Shown here: one piece after another, positions 28,409 to 35,716 of the stretch
How the letters are laid out: each line of letters starts with the position of its first letter
Position numbering within the stretch: position 1 is the stretch's first letter
Made by a program: the position numbers and the translations under genes
The notes under the pieces: model-generated
What the model saw: only the letters and a program-made list of their open reading frames with translations
What the model was told of the DNA's origin: nothing
Databases searched by the model: none
DNA from: Pontibacillus salicampi
GTDB taxonomy: Bacteria > Bacillota > Bacilli > Bacillales > BH030062
Direction: 5' to 3'
Assembly: GCF_042434395.1 (NCBI RefSeq)
Contig: NZ_JBHLTP010000023.1
Span: 41,126 to 105,125, forward strand
Length of the DNA stretch: 64,000 nucleotides

Positions 28409-29467
28409 CTACCTGTTAGAAAGTTTCGGATAAAAAGCACGAGCGTTTTTGTAAAACAACTTCTCCTTTAAATCTGAATCGAGATTCGGTAAGGAACGAG
28501 TTGGAGAATCATAATCAAAGTGAGGATAATCGGTAGAGAAGCACAGCATCTCATCCGTTCCCATTTGCTCTATGATAGACATAAATTCTTTTTTGGTTAG
28601 TTCCTCTGCAGGCTGAGTGGTAAATCGGAAATGTTTCTTCATAATGTTACTTGGCTTTTCCTTAACCCATGGTACTTCGTTTCGTAAGTCTCTATATTGC
28701 TGATCTAATTTCCACATTAGGTGTGGCACGAAGGTGAAACCACCTTCAATCATCATGACACCTAGGTTTGGATATTTCTCAAAAACACCATTGAAAATCA
28801 TATTGGTGACTTGCTTCATGTGAGTCGTTGATATCATAGAGTGCCATTCAATGAAATATCTTGGCCATTTCCCATAATATACAGGTGGTTCGTTGTGGTG
28901 CATACCAATGATTAAATCATGCTTTTCTGCAGCCTCAAATACCGGATGATAGTAAGGGTCGCCCCACATAATGTCATCCATCGGAAGCATAACCTGAAGC
29001 ATTTTTGGATGATTCCCCACCCGCTCTATTTCTTTTATTGCTGCATCTCTATCTTGAGCAGCTACATGAACTGACCCATAGATTCTTTCATCTTTTTCTA
29101 GCCAATTCTCAATTTGCCAGTCATTATAAGCAGTTGCAAGAGCAGCTGCCATTTCATACCATCCATGCATGGAGGATGGGGAAGGGTCCAAAGCTCCTGT
29201 CAAAATTCCGATTTCATGACCGATATCATCCAGTAATTGCTCTTGCATAAAGTGTAAATTTGATCCAGCTGGACTACCATCCGGTAATACGGCATCTGCT
29301 CTATCCAGACCAGCAACAGTGGGTTGAACGTAGGGCATGTGTTTTTCTTGAATCCAGTTACAATCTTTAATATAGCTTCTAAAGGGTTCATCTAGATATG
29401 CTAATAAATCTTCATATTGGGCTCTTTCATGTATGTCTGCATCGACTATAGGGATTCGTTGACTCAT
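28409..29467 (-). CDS. Amidohydrolase-superfamily protein (ACMSD-like), copy 2
   Basis: A 352-residue paralogue of the gene at 22995, with the same DADIHER N-terminal motif, MHHNEPP, IEGGFTF and CFSTDYPHFDYDS. Differences are mostly conservative, so both copies are probably active. It is a single leftward gene, convergent with the Rieske operon, and carries the same phased-hexamer promoter. It may handle a related substrate, or be a duplication that raises dosage. GGAGGAGG precedes its ATG. Confidence 0.85.
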   Translation of the reverse strand: MSQRIPIVDADIHERAQYEDLLAYLDEPFRSYIKDCNWIQEKHMPYVQPTVAGLDRADAVLPDGSPAGSNLHFMQEQLLDDIGHEIGILTGALDPSPSSMHGWYEMAAALATAYNDWQIENWLEKDERIYGSVHVAAQDRDAAIKEIERVGNHPKMLQVMLPMDDIMWGDPYYHPVFEAAEKHDLIIGMHHNEPPVYYGKWPRYFIEWHSMISTTHMKQVTNMIFNGVFEKYPNLGVMMIEGGFTFVPHLMWKLDQQYRDLRNEVPWVKEKPSNIMKKHFRFTTQPAEELTKKEFMSIIEQMGTDEMLCFSTDYPHFDYDSPTRSLPNLDSDLKEKLFYKNARAFYPKLSNR

Positions 29468-29534
29468 TTTAGTTCCTCCTCCATTCCAAAGTGTTTATCA
29501 TTTCCCATTTATGGTAGCACCAGAACTATCAATC

Positions 29535-29610
29535 CTCCAAAACGCAAAATAGGTCAATATATACGTTCAGCGCTCTCAGTGAAGTTCAGTGAGACTCAGT
29601 GAAGCTCAGT
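29535..29610 (-). promoter_or_regulatory. Phased hexamer repeats and promoter motif of amidohydrolase gene 2
   Basis: On the coding (minus) strand ACTGAG, ACTGAG, ACTGAA, ACTGAG occur every 10 bases from 29610 to 29575, then exactly 33 bases, then TTTGGAG (29541-29535). The 16-mer ACTGAGCTTCACTGAG is identical to one in front of copy 1. The region also lies upstream of the rightward YczE-like gene. Confidence 0.75.
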
Positions 29611-29864
29611 GGAACATATTGGATAGTTGATTGAAACCTAGAATCTCTATAAAATTTAGCTTATTAGTAGATATCAAAAGATGTAGGGAGTAATTTAAAG
29701 AAAATGAGATGTATTTATAATATTCCCCTATATACTATTTCAAATGGTTCTACATCTATTGTACAGACGTCTATTAGATATCCATGATAATATGTTTCTC
29801 ATTATTAGTGGGATATTCTTTCACCGTGGGAACAACCTGAGGATTATAAGAAAGGAGGCTTCCT

Positions 29865-30506
29865 ATGAGCTACCGAATTTTCATTTATATATTAGGGATT
29901 GTCACTAATTTCTTCGGTGTTGCACTTGTCATCAATGCAATGGTTGGGGCTGGTTTTTGGCAGTCATTATTCATTGGTTTATCAGATATTTTTGGATTAA
30001 CAGTCGGATTTTGGAACGGGGCTACTCAGTTAGTGCTTATTTTCATTAATTCCTGGTTGATAAGGAAGTCCCCGGAATTCCTCGCTCTTATTCCTTTGGT
30101 TTTGGAAAGCCTTGCTTTAGATTTTTGGCTAGAAATAGGGTTTGCTCAAGTTAACTTAGTTGGTGCTCCACTCGTATTGCGGTTATTGTTAATGCTCCTG
30201 GGTATTGTTTTTATAGGAATAGGAATTGCTTTATATTTGTTCCCTCAATTACCACGGTCCCCTATTATTCAAGTCACGATTGTTATTAGTCATCGTTTTG
30301 AGATTAGCTTAAGATTCGCACAAACACTGATAGCTATCGTTGTAGCAACCGCAGCCCTGATGATTGGTGGTCCTGTTGGTATTGGAACAGTTGCATTAAC
30401 AATGTTTAGTGGTGTATCTATCCAGTATTTCTATTCAAGCTTGTATTTAACGTACCGTCGGTTTCTTCCATCCCAAAATAAAGAAATTGTAACTAGCCGT
30501 ATATAA
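29865..30506 (+). CDS. YczE/YitT-like integral membrane protein
   Basis: A 213-residue protein with about six hydrophobic helices. The opening helix (GIVTNFFGVALVINAMVG) and the GxGIALYLFPQLPRSP region near residue 120 match the YczE/YyaS group of small Bacillus membrane proteins. Function not established; YczE was linked to surfactin production in B. subtilis, as I recall. A clean AGGAGG precedes the ATG. It stands alone, divergent from amidohydrolase copy 2; a small hairpin follows at 30585. Confidence 0.75.
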   Translation: MSYRIFIYILGIVTNFFGVALVINAMVGAGFWQSLFIGLSDIFGLTVGFWNGATQLVLIFINSWLIRKSPEFLALIPLVLESLALDFWLEIGFAQVNLVGAPLVLRLLLMLLGIVFIGIGIALYLFPQLPRSPIIQVTIVISHRFEISLRFAQTLIAIVVATAALMIGGPVGIGTVALTMFSGVSIQYFYSSLYLTYRRFLPSQNKEIVTSRI

Positions 30507-30584
30507 TCCTTTCGCTATGTGGTCTTGAAAAGGGAATGTACGGTAGTGTAAACCTGTTTCCCTTTCTGCCCCAACAGAGAAAAA

Positions 30585-30609
30585 GCGATTGTTCAATGTG
30601 AACAATCGC
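30585..30609 (+). terminator. Hairpin after the YczE-like gene
   Basis: GCGATTGTTCA and TGAACAATCGC form a perfect 11-bp stem with a 3-base loop, about 80 bases after the stop. The U-run is poor (CTAAATCTTT), but an A-run precedes it, so it could also work leftward. Confidence 0.6.
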
Positions 30610-30664
30610 CTAAATCTTTCATCCCCTCCCCACTACAAACCCATATGACCTTGCCTTGATTATA

Positions 30665-30929
30665 TAGGCTTGTGCACATTCCCACCATTGTGTGTATCTC
30701 TTTGCAGAATTACCTCCCTTGCTTCAGTCGGGTAGGACTCTACATCGAAATGAATTCCTTAGTTTGCTTTAGTATTATATTTATGGATTTGCTTTACGTA
30801 ATCAATTGCATCTCCCATGTTCTGTATTGTCCCCCACTAAGGATCACCGATTATGTTTGCTTGCCTCTATGAATTTCTTCTATTCACTTTTTGAAAGTTG
30901 CTATTATAACTTAGATAAACATCATGCAT
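30665..30929 (-). pseudogene. Decayed fragment of a putative glycoside-hydrolase-like protein
   Basis: On the minus strand one frame reads IIGDP, stop, WGTIQNMGDAIDYVKQIHKY, NTKAN, stop, GIHFDVESYPTEAREVILQR. The GDPxW ... GIHFDVEPY pattern belongs to secreted barrel proteins of polysaccharide loci. Three in-frame stops and the lack of flanking coding sequence show it is dead. The assignment is from motif memory only. The rest of the 861-base gap (30507-31367) shows nothing. Confidence 0.55.
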
Positions 30930-31367
30930 TTCTTCCTCGTTTTACATTCTGATTTAATTTAGAGGTAGAAGGAGTAGTTGTACCCCCCCACACACATTAT
31001 TAATAAAGCATAATAGGAAAAATACTCTACTTGTACAAGCGAATCATGTAGAACCTTCATCATATCTTTCAATCCTCTTAATTGATTCCCTTTCTATCCA
31101 TGAGAAAATCAAGTACATCGTTTTTGGATGTTCTCTTTTTTCCTCTCTTACTATAGAAAACCTAAATAGTGCTGTAGTAAAACATTCATGCAACAAAATT
31201 CCCCTGATCTTTTAACTGAAGAATATAGATTTGACATATTACCATATTCCATCGTAGAATTTACCACACAACAAATTTTTTCCCTAAGGAAACTTTTTGT
31301 TCGTTGGTAAAAATGATAGTGCCATTAAGTTCTATACCTTCAAATTATCTAAAAAAAGGATGATGAT

Positions 31368-31871
31368 ATGTCTACATGGCTACGATCGAGTAGAATAGCA
31401 GCTATTTTACTAAGTGTAATACGGGTGTATGTTGGATGGGTATTTTTGTCCGCAGGATGGAGTAAAGTGTTTGGACCCGAACCTTTTAATGCTATTGGAT
31501 TCTTAAAAGGAGCTATTAGTAAATCAAGTGGAGAACACCCCTCAGTACAGCAGTGGTACGCAAATTTCCTAGAAAATTTCGCCATACCAAACGTTGAACT
31601 CTTTAACTTCCTAGTACCTGCGGGAGAAGTTCTCGTTGGAATTGGATTAATCTTTGGTATATTCACGAGGTTTTCTAGCTTGATGGGTGCATTTCTTAAT
31701 TTTAGCTTCTTATTCGCGGGTACTATTAGTGTTAATCCTAATCTCATCATAATGGAATTTCTCATTCTTGCTAGTGGGATGAATGCTGGTCGTTATGGTA
31801 TAGATTCTTATCTAAAACCATTACTCAACAAAGCAACTAGCAATTCCAGTAAGACACAAAGCATTAGTTAA
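31368..31871 (+). CDS. DoxX-family membrane protein
   Basis: A 167-residue protein with four hydrophobic helices and the DoxX signature RVYVGWVFLSAGWSKVFG near residue 22, plus a second conserved GEVLVGIGLIFGIFTR segment near 88. DoxX proteins are membrane proteins linked to quinone or thiosulfate oxidation and redox stress; the function of this one is unknown. It appears monocistronic and has a 15-bp stem hairpin behind it. Confidence 0.85.
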   Translation: MSTWLRSSRIAAILLSVIRVYVGWVFLSAGWSKVFGPEPFNAIGFLKGAISKSSGEHPSVQQWYANFLENFAIPNVELFNFLVPAGEVLVGIGLIFGIFTRFSSLMGAFLNFSFLFAGTISVNPNLIIMEFLILASGMNAGRYGIDSYLKPLLNKATSNSSKTQSIS

Positions 31872-31893
31872 GCTTAAAACATTATGTACTTAT

Positions 31894-31930
31894 GACTAAT
31901 CTTCCACTAAGAGAGAGTGGAAGATTAGTC
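31894..31930. terminator. Perfect 15-bp hairpin behind doxX-like gene
   Basis: GACTAATCTTCCACT and AGTGGAAGATTAGTC with a 7-base loop. It follows the DoxX stop by about 20 bases and precedes the next gene by 47; no T-run, so it may attenuate or stabilise transcripts rather than end them. Confidence 0.5.
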
Positions 31931-31977
31931 CAAAACAACTTATTTTACAGTTATTAAAAGCGTAAGGGGATAATATA

Positions 31978-32559
31978 ATGATAGGTTTTTTGTCTAGATC
32001 TTTAGGATGGAGTACGAAAGTAACTGTTTTTACTATACTCCTTGCTTCTATATTTTCCTCTATATCTACTTTTGTGTTATCTAATGCTTCTATAATGCTA
32101 GGGATAATTACTGTCTTCTTTTTCATCTCATTTGGAGTCATTTCTGATACGATTGGGTTGTCTGCAGCTGCCGCGAAGGAGTATCCATTCCATGCTATGG
32201 CCTCAAAAAGAATTGTAGGAGCAAAGGAATCTGTTCATATTTGTAAGAACGCAGAAGTCTTTTCTAGCTTTTTTAATGATGTAGTGGGAGATATATGTGG
32301 AATCGTCAGTGGTTCAGCGTCAGCAGCCGTTGTACTACAATTGTCCTTGATGGCTGGTCAAAACGAAGACTCCATTTACCATTTAATCATGGCCATTATA
32401 TTTACTAGTATTGTGGCCGGTTTAACGGTTGGTGGAAAAGCCTTATGCAAGGAGATTGCTATTAGAGGTTCAACAAAGATAATCTTTATCCTGGGAAAAA
32501 CCATTTATTTACTAGAAACTAAATTGTCTATCCAAGTTTTTTCTAGTGATAAAAAATAG
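31978..32559 (+). CDS. Small membrane protein, CNNM/CorB-like
   Basis: A 193-residue protein with three or four hydrophobic segments (residues 15-60, about 100-120, 135-155) and a central ISDTIGLSAAAAKEYPFHAM stretch that recalls the DUF21 transmembrane domain of CNNM/CorB transporters; no CBS domains follow. It may be a stand-alone membrane domain or a distinct small family. AAGGGGAT precedes the ATG. The 17-bp stem hairpin at 32624 lies behind it. Confidence 0.6.
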   Translation: MIGFLSRSLGWSTKVTVFTILLASIFSSISTFVLSNASIMLGIITVFFFISFGVISDTIGLSAAAAKEYPFHAMASKRIVGAKESVHICKNAEVFSSFFNDVVGDICGIVSGSASAAVVLQLSLMAGQNEDSIYHLIMAIIFTSIVAGLTVGGKALCKEIAIRGSTKIIFILGKTIYLLETKLSIQVFSSDKK

Positions 32560-32623
32560 AAAAAGGGATGAGAGGGTTATATTCCAAAACTTTCTTAATT
32601 TCATAGACCTTAAGTCAGGCAAA

Positions 32624-32669
32624 CGTGTTCATCGAAGCCTGCTCTTTTGAGTAGGCTTCGATGAACACG
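32624..32669. repeat. Very long perfect hairpin
   Basis: CGTGTTCATCGAAGCCT and AGGCTTCGATGAACACG form 17 perfect base pairs; a G-T pair and CTC/GAG extend it to 21 with a TTTT loop. No T-run follows. It lies exactly between the CNNM-like gene and the phage-derived fragment, so it could be a terminator or the end of a mobile element. Confidence 0.6.
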
Positions 32670-33004
32670 TAACTCCTTCTCAAGCCTCTATCTATCTTTT
32701 CCCAAATAAGGGAATTATCCATGTCATCCTCTCACAAGGAAAAGAGAGGCAACCAATCATAAATTCAGATTGGGACCCTCAGAAAGAATACATTCCACGA
32801 ACAGAGAGAAGCGAATGGGTTGCAGTTGGTACTATTGGTCAAACACTCGCTAGAGACGATGGATCTTGCACAGTTCATGGGTATTGTTGTCCAAATACAG
32901 AAGGAATAGCTACCTCTTCTGATAAAGGATACCTTGTTTTAAAAAGAACTGGCGAAAATCAAATTCTTATCTTACTAAAAAACACATCCATACTTTCTGG
33001 CTGA
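32649..33004 (+). pseudogene. Peptidase G2 (IMC autoproteolytic) domain remnant of a phage-type protein
   Basis: An open frame without a good start codon runs from about 32649 to the TGA at 33004. It contains YIPRTERSEWVAVGTIGQTL, ARDDG, HGYCCPN, EGIAT and YLVLKRTGENQILILL, which matches the C-terminal self-cleaving chaperone domain of phage tail and appendage proteins (YxPRxERxEWxxVGLLG ... RDDG). The rest of the parent gene is missing. The end runs over into an integrase fragment. Confidence 0.65.
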
Positions 33005-33117
33005 AGCTCAAGTGGACATAGAAGAGATTTTGGACCGATTAGGACATAATGATGAAAAAACGACTTAAAAAGTGTACCTCCATGTAATAAACGTAAAAAT
33101 GCGTAGTATTAGGTGAA
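32985..33117 (+). pseudogene. Tyrosine-recombinase (integrase) C-terminal remnant
   Basis: A frame overlapping the end of the previous fragment reads FLAEAQVDIEEILDRLGHND, EKTT, stop, KVYLHVINVKMRSIR. This is the C-terminal end of a phage/ICE integrase: the LGH motif, the TT and the active-site Tyr in VYLHV. One base change (AAA to TAA at 33072-33074 region) interrupts it, and the catalytic Arg/His part is absent. It shows that an element once ended here. Confidence 0.65.
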
Positions 33118-33354
33118 ATAAAATTCAAGGTAAAAAAGCAGCAAACGTCTGGGAAAGAAATTCCTAGAGTTTTTGTATATAATCCATAAAAGTACATCCA
33201 TTACTCAATATCGTATTTTCTATTGTTTAGTATTCTTGTACTACGTAATAGGTATTAAACAAAGAAGCAGAGTCAATTAAATTTCCACTTAATACGGTTG
33301 TCCTTTCGAGCAAGAACCAGAACAGAATCACCAACCTTTATACTATCTTCATCA

Positions 33355-33406
33355 ACTCAGTATTAAGAACCTTTGTAGCCTTGCTCAAAGGTTCCTATTA
33401 CTGAGT
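33355..33406 (-). terminator. Hairpin behind the AAA+ module
   Basis: Nested arms ACTCAGTA/TACTGAGT and GAACCTTTG/CAAAGGTTC fold just beyond the stop of the leftward AAA+ gene. No T-run; role inferred from position. Confidence 0.5.
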
Positions 33407-33423
33407 ATTCGATTGTTGATTTA

Positions 33424-34542
33424 TTACTCTATGGAAAAAAGCCCATCATCTTGAGGAACATCTTCTTTAGTAATTAACATCAACGATTCTTTAGCAAAAT
33501 GCCCAGTCAACTTCGATAACCTCTTCGACTGATTCAGGGTTATATTATCAAACAAATTCCGAACAAGACGACCATTTGAAAAGTGATCATCTTTTTCATT
33601 TAATTTCGTATGTAACAAATCTCGAACTTTTTCAATAGCTTGATCTTCCGCAAAATAGTCATTTTGATTACAGGTGTAAATAAATATTCGAACAAGCTCA
33701 TCTAGTGAATAATCACTAAATGTAATAAAAGTATTGAATCTTGACTTTAACCCTGGGTTGGAGTCAAAGAAATGCTCCATTAAATTCGTATATCCAGCTA
33801 CGATTACAACTAGGTCATCACGATAATCCTCGAGTGCTTTTGTTAGCTCAGTCAGGCTTTCTCTCCCATAACTATCGCTACGATCGTTCTCTGTTATACT
33901 ATACGCTTCATCAATAAAAAGGACTCCACCTTTCGCACGATTAATTAACCTTTTTACCTTAATTGCTGTTTGTCCTTGATACTCACCAATTAAATCAGTC
34001 CTACTCGTTTCAATAAAATGTCCTTTATTTAGCAATCCAATAGCTTTAAACATCCTCCCAACAATACGAGCCACTGTAGTTTTTGCTGTGCCGGGATTAC
34101 CCAGAAATGCCATGTGCAAAGTTTTGTCAGGTTTCTTCAAGCCGTTTTTCTCTCGTAATTGTTGAATTTGATTATAGTCAATCAAATTACGAATTTGTTG
34201 CTTCACATTTTCGAGTCCAACTAATTCATCTAATTGGTTAAGTAGCTTGTCTAATGAAACATTTGATGAATCTTTTAAGTTTTGGTATAACCCATCAACT
34301 TTTGATGCTCCTAGATATTTATATAATATCTCAACAACTTTTTCTTGCTTTTGCTCCATCCTAGGCAAGGAGTTTTTCTTAGTTAAGATACCTAGGTTTT
34401 TAATTAACTCTAAAACTGCTCTATCAATTTGTTCGTCAGTTATTTCTTGAACTAATTTTTCAAAATCAGAGGTTTGCCCTAAGGAAACATCTATCTGCCT
34501 AGCTTCTTTAATAAGCTGGCGTTTGTAATGCTCTGAAATCAT
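33424..34542 (-). CDS. AAA+ ATPase of the CbbX/SpoVK/EccA type
   Basis: A 372-residue ATPase. An N-terminal helical region (1-115) leads to the AAA+ core: LDELVGLENVKQQI near 115, Walker A GNPGTAKTT near 147, Walker B VLFIDEAYS near 205, and the arginine-finger region GLKSRFNTFI near 262, then a helical lid. Relatives remodel protein complexes (Rubisco activase CbbX, EccA of type VII secretion). It is the last gene of a three-gene leftward unit; its ATG shares a base with the stop of the coiled-coil membrane protein, which is the likely partner. Function of the module is unknown. Confidence 0.88.
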   Translation of the reverse strand: MISEHYKRQLIKEARQIDVSLGQTSDFEKLVQEITDEQIDRAVLELIKNLGILTKKNSLPRMEQKQEKVVEILYKYLGASKVDGLYQNLKDSSNVSLDKLLNQLDELVGLENVKQQIRNLIDYNQIQQLREKNGLKKPDKTLHMAFLGNPGTAKTTVARIVGRMFKAIGLLNKGHFIETSRTDLIGEYQGQTAIKVKRLINRAKGGVLFIDEAYSITENDRSDSYGRESLTELTKALEDYRDDLVVIVAGYTNLMEHFFDSNPGLKSRFNTFITFSDYSLDELVRIFIYTCNQNDYFAEDQAIEKVRDLLHTKLNEKDDHFSNGRLVRNLFDNITLNQSKRLSKLTGHFAKESLMLITKEDVPQDDGLFSIE

Positions 34543-35705
34543 TATAGTACCCCACTTATTATTAAAATCACTAGAAAAAATATTATAGCAATACTAGCAA
34601 ATGAAATAACCCTAGTAGTCTTCAAAGCTTTTGATAAGCCTCCTGTCAACAGACTAAGCTCTGCAATCTCATTTTTTGCCTTTGACAATTCAGATTCAAG
34701 ATAGGCAGACATACTTTCTTCTTGTTTTTCCATTCCAATTTTGAGTTCCTTAATATCATTTTCAAAATTCATCTTATTGTTGGCAACTTCGTTAATAGTT
34801 GAACGGATTTTGGTATCAAACTCCGAATAGTTTCGGGCAACCATTTCAAATAAAGTTTGGATGTCATCTTGAATTAATCGTTTTAGATCACTGTATTCCT
34901 CTCCATAAATAGCAACTTCTTTGTTTAGGGTTTCGATATTAGTCTTGTTCTCTTTACTTATTGCTTCGATTTTAGATAAACCATCATCTTGATGTGAAAC
35001 TAATTGTTTCATTGTTTCAAATTGTTCAACTTGATTTTCTTTAAAATAATCCAAATTATCTTGAAAAACTGAATGTGAAGATATCAATTCATTTATTTCA
35101 TCAGTAAGGTCAGCTACTGTCAGATCCTGAGCTTCAATCTTTGCTTCGATTGCTTTAAAATAACCTGGTATTGTAGAATAGATATCAAAAATTTCATCCA
35201 CATCTTCTATGTGTTCTATCCTCTCAATCTTATCTTTAAAGTTTTTCAGAACCTGAATTACCTGTTTTTGTTGATTAATCATTTGTTTGATTTGATCTTG
35301 ATTTTCTTCAACGCCTTTTATTCCTCTTAATGCTTTTGAATTAGCTTCTTCAGCTGCTTTCAATGAGATTAAAATCCCCTGAATGTACTCTTTATCTAAT
35401 GCAGAAAATGTATCGTAAATAGTATTAAACTCTTGTATTGTTCTAACAAGAGCTTTATTTTGCTCGATCAATTTATCTTGAATACTTTCAGTTAGTCTAT
35501 TTAAGTCACTACCCGTCACATCATAATTAAACCACCCAAATACCCCTCCCGAAAGTGGTACACTAGGTAACTCTGCTTCTGCAGGCAATTTCTCACTGAA
35601 TGCCTTTAGCTCAAGTTTCTTTTCATTAAAAACAGTCGAGCTAGTAGTCACATTTCCATTCTGTTCATTATTTTGATTTTGTTCTCTCTCCTTTATATTC
35701 AACAC
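34542..35705 (-). CDS. Tail-anchored coiled-coil membrane protein, unknown
   Basis: I do not recognise this 387-residue protein. Residues 1-45 are polar and Asn/Gln-rich, a short conserved-looking GGVFGWFNYDVTGSDLNRL stretch is at 50-70, then residues 75-355 are long Glu/Lys/Gln-rich helices predicted to form coiled coils. A single membrane helix (FASIAIIFFLVILIISGVL) closes the chain, so the bulk faces the cytoplasm from a C-terminal anchor. It lies 11 bases behind the HNH-membrane gene and overlaps the AAA+ gene by one base. It could act as a scaffold or sensor between the two partners. Confidence 0.8.
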   Translation of the reverse strand: MLNIKEREQNQNNEQNGNVTTSSTVFNEKKLELKAFSEKLPAEAELPSVPLSGGVFGWFNYDVTGSDLNRLTESIQDKLIEQNKALVRTIQEFNTIYDTFSALDKEYIQGILISLKAAEEANSKALRGIKGVEENQDQIKQMINQQKQVIQVLKNFKDKIERIEHIEDVDEIFDIYSTIPGYFKAIEAKIEAQDLTVADLTDEINELISSHSVFQDNLDYFKENQVEQFETMKQLVSHQDDGLSKIEAISKENKTNIETLNKEVAIYGEEYSDLKRLIQDDIQTLFEMVARNYSEFDTKIRSTINEVANNKMNFENDIKELKIGMEKQEESMSAYLESELSKAKNEIAELSLLTGGLSKALKTTRVISFASIAIIFFLVILIISGVL

Positions 35706-35716
35706 TTCTAATCACC

